Origin: PNAI01 sp964575715 | GTDB taxonomy: Bacteria > Pseudomonadota > Alphaproteobacteria > Rhizobiales > Xanthobacteraceae | Length of the DNA: 8,208 nt | Assembly (NCBI GenBank): GCA_964575715.1 | Contig: CAZNSG010000253.1 | Coordinates: 1 to 8,208 of the forward strand | Direction of reading: 5' to 3' | In this document: one piece after another, positions 1 through 5,778 of the stretch | Position numbering within the stretch: position 1 is the stretch's first letter | Layout: each line of letters starts with the position of its first letter | Program-made: the position numbers and the translations under genes | The notes under the pieces: model-generated | Told to the model about the DNA's origin: nothing | The model's database searches: none | What the model saw: only the letters and a program-made list of their open reading frames with translations

Positions 1-1
1 A

Positions 2-1018
2 GATCCCGAAGAGGGATGGGTCAATGCCGGCACCTATCGGGTGATGATCCACGACGCCAAACGGCTCGGTTTCTACATTTCCCCGGGGAAGCACGGCCGC
101 ATCCATCGCGACAAGTATCAGCAACAGAATAAGAAGATGCCGGTCTGCATCGTCATCGGCGGCGATCCGCTGACTTTTCTGATGGCCTGCACCGAGATCC
201 CGTACGGAGTATGTGAGTTTGAAATCGCCGGCGCCTATCGTGGCCGCCCGCAAAAAGTGTTGAAGGGCAAGTACACGGACCTGCCCTATCCCGCCAATGC
301 GGAGATCGTCATCGAAGGTTTCGTGGAGCCGGGGAATAATCTCCCGGAGGGGCCGTTCGGCGAATGGACCGGGTATTACGGCTCCAAGATGCGCAGCGAG
401 CCGGTGCTGGACATCAAGGCGATCTATCATCGCAACGACCCGATCATCCTTGGCTGCCCGCCGCAGCGCCCGCCCGAGGAGCAGGCCCGCTACCGCGCCG
501 TCATGCGTTCGGCCTTGCTCAATCAAGAGCTGCAGAAGACCGGCCTGCCCGACGTTGTGGCGACATGGTGTCATGAGTGTGGTGGGTCCCGTCAGCTTAC
601 GGCCGTGTCCATCAAGCAACGCTATCCCGGTCACGCGCGCCAGGCCGGCCATCTTGCCGCGATGTGCCGCTCGGTCGCCTATGCGGGCAAGTATGTGGTC
701 GTGGTTGACGACGATATCGATGTGTCCAATCTCGAGGAGCTCATGTGGGCGGTGTGCTCACGTTCCGATCCTGCGACCTCGATCGATTTTATCCGCGGCG
801 CCTGGTCGACGCCGCTCGATCCGTCCATTCCGCCAAACCGCAAGAACGAAGGCGATTTCACCAATAGCCGAGCGATCATCGACGCCTGTCGGCCGTTTCA
901 TTGGAAGGATCAATATCCGATCGTCAACATGCCGCTGCCCGAAACGGCGCGCCGGACCAAGGAAATGTTCTCCTGGATGCTGGACGGCCGAAGTCGGAGC
1001 AAAGCCAAGGGGCACTAA
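2..1018 (+). CDS. UbiD-family (prFMN-dependent) decarboxylase, 5'-truncated by window edge
   Basis: The frame is open from base 2 to the TAA at 1016-1018 (338 visible residues); roughly the first 150 residues of a UbiD protein lie off the window. A GTG at 41 is only an internal codon. UbiD enzymes use prenylated FMN to remove or add carboxyl groups on aromatic or alpha,beta-unsaturated acids in the cytoplasm. Visible signatures, in fragment numbering: NAGTYR at 8-13 (Asn168 and Arg173 of fungal Fdc1); SPGKHG with His31, exactly 18 residues after that Arg (Fdc1 His191); CEFEIAG with Glu72 (metal-binding Glu233); EGPFGEW with Glu116 and Glu121 (catalytic Glu277 and Glu282); and the late VVDDDIDV and STPLDPS blocks. 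All expected active-site residues are present, so it looks catalytically competent. It is followed by a second, divergent UbiD gene, an arrangement like ppcA/ppcB of phenylphosphate carboxylase. The substrate is not known. The family is certain; the reaction is not. Confidence 0.93.
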   Translation, partial: DPEEGWVNAGTYRVMIHDAKRLGFYISPGKHGRIHRDKYQQQNKKMPVCIVIGGDPLTFLMACTEIPYGVCEFEIAGAYRGRPQKVLKGKYTDLPYPANAEIVIEGFVEPGNNLPEGPFGEWTGYYGSKMRSEPVLDIKAIYHRNDPIILGCPPQRPPEEQARYRAVMRSALLNQELQKTGLPDVVATWCHECGGSRQLTAVSIKQRYPGHARQAGHLAAMCRSVAYAGKYVVVVDDDIDVSNLEELMWAVCSRSDPATSIDFIRGAWSTPLDPSIPPNRKNEGDFTNSRAIIDACRPFHWKDQYPIVNMPLPETARRTKEMFSWMLDGRSRSKAKGH

Positions 1019-1083
1019 TGAACTCTTCGCAAACCGAACCGATTATTTCGGTGGCGATATTACTATTCCACTTAACAGTATAG
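1018..1083 (+). CDS. Possible 21-codon micro-ORF coupled to the upstream UbiD stop
   Basis: An ATG at 1018-1020 overlaps the UbiD TAA by one base (TAATG). It opens a 21-codon frame ending at TAG 1081-1083, only 16 bases before the next gene's ATG. AAGGGG at 1007-1012 lies five bases upstream and is a reasonable Shine-Dalgarno. The predicted peptide is polar for about eight residues (MNSSQTEP) and hydrophobic after that (IISVAILLFHLTV), so it could be a tiny membrane peptide, a translational relay between the two UbiD genes, or chance. I recognise no family. It fills most of an otherwise non-coding gap. Confidence 0.22.
   Translation: MNSSQTEPIISVAILLFHLTV
1038..1052 (+). repeat. Short inverted repeat in the gap between the two UbiD genes
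   Basis: ACCGA (1038-1042) and TCGGT (1048-1052) are perfect complements around the loop TTATT, in an AT-richer stretch between the two UbiD genes. No T-run follows, so it is not an intrinsic terminator. It could be a small RNA hairpin or a regulator half-site pair, but five base pairs can arise by chance. Confidence 0.18.
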
Positions 1084-1089
1084 CGCCAC

Positions 1090-1095
1090 GGAGGG
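1090..1095 (+). promoter_or_regulatory. Ribosome binding site of the second UbiD gene
   Basis: GGAGGG lies four bases before the ATG at 1100 and is the strongest Shine-Dalgarno-like match in this gap. It fixes the start of the 549-aa UbiD protein and suggests that this gene is initiated on its own rather than only by coupling to the upstream gene. Confidence 0.7.
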
Positions 1096-1099
1096 CGCA

Positions 1100-2749
1100 A
1101 TGAACGATATTGCCGCAGAACTGATCCCCACTTCCAAGAACCACAAACTAGCAAAGCGAAATCGCACGCCGGTTCAAGATCTCCGCGACTGGCTCGCGCG
1201 CGTGGAGCGAATGGGGGAACTTGTCCGCGTGCGAAAGCCGGTGGACCGCGATGAAGAGATGAGCGCCATTTCCTACTTGGTCGCGAAAAAACAGCCCTCC
1301 CCAGCCGTCCTATTCGAATATGCAACCGGTTTTGAGAATAGCGCAATCAAGACCAGATTGTTGTGGAACATCCTCGGTCCGAGTCTTGCGCGCATTGCTC
1401 TCACCCTCGAAGAACCGACCGATACTCCGACGATGGAGCTCATCCGCCGAACCAAAGACAAGCTCAAATGTCGCATTCCGCCGCGCGAGATCGATCGCAA
1501 GGAAGCACCGGTCTACGAAAACTCCATCCTCGGCAAGAAAATCGATCTCAATCGATTGCCGATTCCCAGACACTGGCCGCTCGATGGCGGCCGTTACGCA
1601 GGCACCGCAGACGCGGTGATCACGCGAGACCCGGATAGCGGCTATCTCAATATCGGCACCTATCGGATGATGCTGCAGGGAAAATCGGAGGTCGGCCTAT
1701 ACCTATCGCCCGGTAAGGACGCACGACTTCACATTACGCGCTCTTGGCAACAAGGAAAGCCAATTGCAGTCGCCGCCGCATGGGGCATCGATCCCCTTTT
1801 CATGCTGGTCGGCTCGCAGACCTTTCCCAAGAACATTTCGGAATATGAGTTTGCCGGAGGCATCAAAGGCGAGGCAATTCCGGTCGTACGCGGCACGACA
1901 ACAGATCTGCTGATCCCGGCAAATGCCGAACTGGTGATCGAAGGAATTATCCGCCCGAATTCAGTGAAGGCAGAAGGACCGTTCGGGGAGTTCCCGGGCT
2001 ATTACGGCAGGCCCGAGGCTGGCTGCCCTCTCGTCGAGGTCACCGCGGTGCATCATCGCAGCGACCCCATCCTCACCAACGCCTTGATGGCGGATTATCC
2101 CTCTTGCGAACAGAGCGGCTTCTTTTCAGTGATCCGCTCAGCAAAGATCTGGGACGATCTCGACAAGCTAGGCATTCCCGGAATTCACGGCGTTTATTCG
2201 CATCCGGCGGCGGCCGGCGGTTTCGGCATGACCATAATAAGCCTCGAACAGCGTCATGCCGGCCATGCTGCGCAAGTCCTGGCGCTCGCGGCGCAAGTTC
2301 CCGGCGGCGCCTATTACACGAAATGGATCATTGCCGTGGACGAGGATGTCGATCCGACTGACATGAATCAGGTCATCTGGGCCATGGCGAGCCGCTGCAA
2401 TCCGATCGACGGCATCGATGTCTTACGCAATACGTGGAGTACCTGGCTGGATCCGAGTCAAAATCCTCCCGAGAAGAGACCTTACGGTTCGAAAGCGCTG
2501 ATCAACGCATGCAAGGAACACCGGCACCTGCCGGTCTTCTCCAAGCGGACCATGTTGAGAAAGTCCGTCTATGACAAAGTCGCGATCCAATGGAAGGAGC
2601 TCGGACTGCCCGGTGAGATACCAAGAATCTCCGTTTTCGAATCCAGCAGTCCGGTGACCTATCATGAACTTGGAGGTTTTGAACCCGGACACAGGCGAAC
2701 GGGCAAGCAAACCGGCGGCAAAAAGACCAGGAAGAAAATCGCAGGATGA
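1100..2749 (+). CDS. UbiD-family decarboxylase, complete, with Asp at the usual metal-site His
   Basis: A 549-residue protein with the full UbiD layout. The N-terminal alpha/beta part begins with a DLRDWL-x-R-x-E-x-x-GELVRV block at about 27-45. Active-site motifs follow: NIGTYR at 184-189, SPGKD at 203-207, SEYEFAGG at 247-254 (metal Glu248) and EGPFGEF at 292-298 (catalytic Glu292 and Glu297). Later blocks are VDEDVDP at 413-419 and STWLDPSQNPPE at 447-458. The residue 18 after Arg189 is Asp207, whereas the upstream paralogue and Fdc1 have His there. The ATG at 1100 is chosen from the GGAGGG just upstream. The last ~25 residues are rich in Lys, Arg and Gly, follow the conserved domain and look disordered. 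It is divergent from its neighbour, so this is not a recent duplication; the two may form a hetero-oligomer, as PpcA and PpcB do in phenylphosphate carboxylase. The substrate is unknown; candidates include phenolic acids and aryl-CoA carboxylates such as phthaloyl-CoA. Confidence 0.95.
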   Translation: MNDIAAELIPTSKNHKLAKRNRTPVQDLRDWLARVERMGELVRVRKPVDRDEEMSAISYLVAKKQPSPAVLFEYATGFENSAIKTRLLWNILGPSLARIALTLEEPTDTPTMELIRRTKDKLKCRIPPREIDRKEAPVYENSILGKKIDLNRLPIPRHWPLDGGRYAGTADAVITRDPDSGYLNIGTYRMMLQGKSEVGLYLSPGKDARLHITRSWQQGKPIAVAAAWGIDPLFMLVGSQTFPKNISEYEFAGGIKGEAIPVVRGTTTDLLIPANAELVIEGIIRPNSVKAEGPFGEFPGYYGRPEAGCPLVEVTAVHHRSDPILTNALMADYPSCEQSGFFSVIRSAKIWDDLDKLGIPGIHGVYSHPAAAGGFGMTIISLEQRHAGHAAQVLALAAQVPGGAYYTKWIIAVDEDVDPTDMNQVIWAMASRCNPIDGIDVLRNTWSTWLDPSQNPPEKRPYGSKALINACKEHRHLPVFSKRTMLRKSVYDKVAIQWKELGLPGEIPRISVFESSSPVTYHELGGFEPGHRRTGKQTGGKKTRKKIAG

Positions 2750-2781
2750 ACTTCCCACGTGCTTGACGCGCGCTATCCTGC
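2741..2781. terminator. Weak inverted repeat at the convergent junction, possible bidirectional terminator
   Basis: GCAGGAT (2741-2747) and ATCCTGC (2775-2781) are perfect seven-base complements separated by 27 bases. They sit where the UbiD gene (stop 2747-2749) and the opposing ligase gene (stop 2790-2792) converge with a 40-base gap. The position suits a bidirectional terminator. The long loop and the lack of a U-tract on either strand argue against an efficient intrinsic one. The loop also holds the palindrome CACGTG (2756-2761). Nothing else is seen in this gap. Confidence 0.2.
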
Positions 2782-2789
2782 CGCCGCAA

Positions 2790-4130
2790 TCAATTCGCCG
2801 GCTTGCGCAGGTCTCGCACCCGCACCGCCTTGCCTTGCGAGCGCGGCATGTCTCCGGGTGACTTGACCGCGACCTTGCAGGTGACTCCGATCAGCGATTT
2901 GATGTGATGGGTCACTTCGGCAGCCTTTTGAGCGCAATCCGTATTAGCCATCGCAGCCTCCGGCGCAAGTTCGACCTCCACCGTCATGGCGTCGAGCGCC
3001 CCCTCGCGCGTCAATACGATCTGATAGTGCGGTGCAAGCCCGGGGAAGCCGATGAGCACCGCCTCCACCTGCGACGGATAGACATTCACTCCACGGATGA
3101 TGAGCATGTCGTCGTCACGCCCGGTCACGCGCATGATACGGACATGCGTGCGGCCGCAAGCACAAGGTTCATTGCTCAGGTGAGTAATGTCGCGCGTCCG
3201 ATAGCGGATCATCGGCAGCGCTTCCTTTGTGAGCGTGGTGATGACCAGCTCGCCAGCTTCGCCCACTGGCAACGGTTGCAGCGTCTTGGGGTCGACGATT
3301 TCGAACAGGAAATGATCTTCCCAACCGTGCAGACCGGATTGCTCAGCCTGGCACTCGCAGGCCACGCCCGGACCCATGATCTCCGACAATCCATAAATGT
3401 CCACGGCCTTGATGCCGAGACGATCCTCGAGTTTGCAGCGCAACACGTCACTCCAAGGCTCGGCACCGAATAAGCCCAAACGCAAGCTGGATTGCCGTAG
3501 GTCGACCCCCATACCCTCGGCGACCTCGGCGATATTGAGCGCGTAGGATGGTGTTGCGCACAGCACGTGTGCCCCAAAATCCTGGATCAACGCCACTTGG
3601 CGCTCGGTTCCGCCGCCGGACATCGGAACCACTGTGCAGCCGAGGCGCTCAGCGCCGTAATGCGCGCCGAGCCCGCCGGTGAATAGACCATAGCCGTAGG
3701 CGTTATGAACAATGTCGCCGGGCCGCGCGCCAGCGCAGGCAAACGAGCGCGCCATCAAATCCGACCACCGATCAAGGTCGTCCTTTGTGTATCCGACGAC
3801 GGTCGGCTTGCCTGTCGTTCCCGATGAAGCATGCAGGCGAACGAGTCGGTCGCGCGGCACCGCAAACATGGCGAACGGATAATTATCGCGCAGGTCGGTC
3901 TTGAGCGTAAACGGAAACCGCACGATGTCGCCCAAAGCCTTGAAATCGGTCGGCTGCACTCCTGCCGCGTCGAATTTCCTGCGGTAGTGCGGCACGCTTG
4001 AATAGGCATGCTGCAGAACATGCTTCAGACGATCGGTCTGGAGCGCCGCAATCGTGGCACGCGGCATGGTCTCAGCGGCGGCATCGAACATGAACGCTTC
4101 CCGATCATGGGCGGCTATCGGCATACTCAT
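2790..4130 (-). CDS. paaK: Phenylacetate-CoA ligase family (PaaK/PadJ-like) aryl-CoA ligase
   Basis: A 446-residue AMP-forming acyl-CoA ligase of typical PaaK length. It activates an aromatic acid with ATP and CoA through an acyl-adenylate, in the cytoplasm. Motifs: VPHYR near 46-50; adenylate P-loop ASSGTTGKPT at 101-110; GYGLFTGGLGAHYGAERLG near 146-164; DIYGLSEIMGPGVACEC at 244-260; CACGRTH at 323-329; hinge GRDDDMLIIRGVNVYPSQVE at 337-356; and a C-terminal SQGKAVR with Lys434 as candidate catalytic lysine. The YGLSE and GVNVYP blocks are hallmarks of phenylacetate-CoA ligases. The start at 4130 is backed by GGAG eight bases upstream; a second in-frame ATG at 4124 is a less likely alternative. 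It follows the Mo-enzyme genes on the same strand, which supports phenylacetate (the padJ role) as substrate. Isophthalate-CoA and other aryl-CoA ligases belong to the same family, so the substrate is an inference from context. Confidence 0.93.
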   Translation of the reverse strand: MSMPIAAHDREAFMFDAAAETMPRATIAALQTDRLKHVLQHAYSSVPHYRRKFDAAGVQPTDFKALGDIVRFPFTLKTDLRDNYPFAMFAVPRDRLVRLHASSGTTGKPTVVGYTKDDLDRWSDLMARSFACAGARPGDIVHNAYGYGLFTGGLGAHYGAERLGCTVVPMSGGGTERQVALIQDFGAHVLCATPSYALNIAEVAEGMGVDLRQSSLRLGLFGAEPWSDVLRCKLEDRLGIKAVDIYGLSEIMGPGVACECQAEQSGLHGWEDHFLFEIVDPKTLQPLPVGEAGELVITTLTKEALPMIRYRTRDITHLSNEPCACGRTHVRIMRVTGRDDDMLIIRGVNVYPSQVEAVLIGFPGLAPHYQIVLTREGALDAMTVEVELAPEAAMANTDCAQKAAEVTHHIKSLIGVTCKVAVKSPGDMPRSQGKAVRVRDLRKPAN

Positions 4131-4189
4131 GGCTCGGTCTCCACCATTTTCTGATCGTCTGGTGTTGGCCTTTCAGGAATGTGGTTCAT
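4127..4189 (-). CDS. Possible 20-codon micro-ORF bridging the fusion gene and the ligase gene
   Basis: On the minus strand the 55 bases between the fusion gene and the ligase gene are exactly spanned by a 20-codon frame. Its ATG (4189-4187) overlaps the upstream TGA (4188-4186) as ATGA. Its own TGA (4129-4127) overlaps the ligase ATG (4130-4128) as ATGA. The peptide (MNHIPERPTPDDQKMVETEP) is acidic, rich in proline, and has no membrane segment or family I recognise. No strong Shine-Dalgarno precedes it, so it would be read by termination-reinitiation. The likeliest role, if any, is to carry ribosomes from one gene to the next; it could also be chance or the remnant of a lost gene. Confidence 0.35.
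   Translation of the reverse strand: MNHIPERPTPDDQKMVETEP
4139..4142 (-). promoter_or_regulatory. Ribosome binding site of the aryl-CoA ligase gene
   Basis: On the minus strand, GGAG (within GGTGGAGA) lies eight bases before the ATG at 4130-4128. It falls inside the 20-codon micro-ORF that ends at this start, so ribosomes translating the micro-ORF would cross it. Confidence 0.6.
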
Positions 4190-5778
4190 GGCACGGACCA
4201 ACCGGGCTTGACTGCCGGCCCGGCCGCGCCGGAGCCGCGCAAGGGGGTATGTGTCAGTGCAAAGCCCTGGTTCCAGCCCGCGCGCGTCACAAGAACGAAC
4301 TTCAGTGCAGCTCCCGCTGCGCAGATGCAAAGGCCGCTAAGCACGAAGAGGGCCGGTGCGGCGTTCGACGCGGCAAAACCGAGCGCGATCAGTGCCACCG
4401 GCACGACCAGGCCGAAAATCAGGAACCAGAGCCTGAATCTATCGAGCGCATCCAATGCACGCGTCGGCGCGCCCTCGATTACGAGCGCGGTAACATAAGA
4501 TCGCCACGTCCAGCCGCGGATCGCTGCCAATATGATGGCACCAACGGCCGTTTTTTCGACCAGCGGCCCGAGCGACGGCAACAGAGCAGTGGCCACAAGG
4601 AAGAGACCACCACCTTCGGTTACTCCGGTTGCCATCATCAGAGGAACAATGAACGGTGACCTCCAGGCTGGAATCCCCTTTGCCTCCTTCAGAATCATGG
4701 CTTGGCTGTAGAGGAACAATAGACCGAGCATCGCTGCAGCGCTCATCAAGACGCTCGCTTCAAGCCACATGGCAAGCGCGCCCACCGGGAAGAATACCGC
4801 GGCGATCCAAGCCTCTCGCGCCATCCACGAGCGCTGCGGCTGGTGCAATACGTAGATGAAACGCCAAGGCCGCCCAATCTTGAGCAGCACAAGAAAAAGG
4901 CCGAGTGCAACGGCCCCAAGGGCCAGCCAGCCGAGCGGTAGCAACGAATCGTATCGCAGGCTTGCAATCGCAACAAACGCGAACAGGCCGGCTCCCGTGC
5001 CACCGCAGATGAAATTTCCGGCCGCCTTCCAGTCCCAATGTTGTTGATGCCGCGGCTCGACACCGCGCGTGCGAATACTACTTGCCGCCGTTGGCAGCGC
5101 CTTGGTGGCAGCGCCGGATTGTGCCGGTATATTCGCTTGACCATAGACGTAATGGAATCCCGGTTCAGTTTTTAACTCCTCGTGCATCCGAAAGCTCTGC
5201 TGTTCGCCAATCAACCGCGAAACATTGCTGTTCGGATCGTCGAGATCGCCAAACTGGAGCGCGTCGGCAATGCAGGAATTGACACACGCCGGCGTTGCAC
5301 GCGGGTCCAATCCGGGCGTGAGACCATTGGCAAGACCAAAATCGATACGATCTGCGCAAAACGTGCATTTTTGCGAGACACCAAGCCGACGCGGATCTTC
5401 GCGTTCGATTTCGTTTTCCAGCGCGGTATCGCCGTAGGCGAAGCGCGGTGCATCGATCTTGAAGCGCGCCTGGTACGGACAGGCGACGTCGCAATACGCG
5501 CAACCGATGCACAGATTGTAATCGATTGTGACGATGCCATCGGGCCTTTTTCGCGTCGCCGTCGTAGGACAGACATGCATGCACGGCGGATCGGCACAGT
5601 GCTGGCAGCCCACAGGAACAAAAGTTCGCCTGACGTCCGGATAGGTTCCCGACTCGATATCGAGCACCTGCCGCCATTGCACAGCCGGTGACGTCGCATT
5701 CGCGTGGCGGCAAGCGGCCGTGCAGGTTTGGCATCCGACACAGCGTTCGAGGTCGGCAACCATCGCCCAGCGGGTCAT
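4186..5778 (-). CDS. padCD: Fused [4Fe-4S] ferredoxin subunit and DmsC/NrfD-like membrane anchor (PadC-PadD type)
   Basis: A 530-residue protein joining two normally separate subunits. Residues 1-212 are a DmsB/PadC-like ferredoxin with 16 cysteines for four [4Fe-4S] clusters: 13/16/19/23, 58/61/66/70, 90/93/96/100 and 138/141/165/169. Residues 213-247 are a small-residue linker. From 248 comes a DmsC/NrfD-like anchor with eight predicted helices (about 255-275, 280-299, 324-345, 347-363, 375-400, 410-432, 448-470, 474-497), including SWMAREAW (317-324), which resembles the DmsC SWLSRE motif. The start at 5778 is chosen over an in-frame start at 5967 because it begins at the conserved MTRWAMVADLERC. 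It also has GGGAG seven bases upstream, and its ATG overlaps the catalytic subunit's TGA (ATGA). There is no Tat or Sec signal, so the clusters should be cytoplasmic. The role is to carry electrons from the Mo subunit to membrane quinone. No ATG occurs between codon 198 and the first helix, so the anchor is unlikely to be made separately. Confidence 0.88.
   Translation of the reverse strand: MTRWAMVADLERCVGCQTCTAACRHANATSPAVQWRQVLDIESGTYPDVRRTFVPVGCQHCADPPCMHVCPTTATRKRPDGIVTIDYNLCIGCAYCDVACPYQARFKIDAPRFAYGDTALENEIEREDPRRLGVSQKCTFCADRIDFGLANGLTPGLDPRATPACVNSCIADALQFGDLDDPNSNVSRLIGEQQSFRMHEELKTEPGFHYVYGQANIPAQSGAATKALPTAASSIRTRGVEPRHQQHWDWKAAGNFICGGTGAGLFAFVAIASLRYDSLLPLGWLALGAVALGLFLVLLKIGRPWRFIYVLHQPQRSWMAREAWIAAVFFPVGALAMWLEASVLMSAAAMLGLLFLYSQAMILKEAKGIPAWRSPFIVPLMMATGVTEGGGLFLVATALLPSLGPLVEKTAVGAIILAAIRGWTWRSYVTALVIEGAPTRALDALDRFRLWFLIFGLVVPVALIALGFAASNAAPALFVLSGLCICAAGAALKFVLVTRAGWNQGFALTHTPLRGSGAAGPAVKPGWSVP

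Noticed and set aside
41..46. GTG at 41 or ATG at 44 as the true start of the first UbiD gene
   Set aside because: They fall just after the N-A-G-T-Y-R active-site motif, so the real start lies well to the left of the window.
297..1103. 268-codon open frame overlapping the first UbiD gene in another frame
   Set aside because: Arg/Ser/Pro-rich translation typical of an out-of-frame reading of GC-rich DNA; the UbiD frame carries the conserved motifs.
2904..3473. 189-codon open frame on the + strand opposite the CoA ligase gene
   Set aside because: Mirror frame of conserved PaaK motifs, with no domain or ribosome binding site of its own that I can see.
4054..4659. 201-codon open frame on the + strand crossing the ligase start and the anchor region
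   Set aside because: It spans the junction of two real minus-strand genes, is rich in Arg, Gln and Cys without pattern, and resembles no family.
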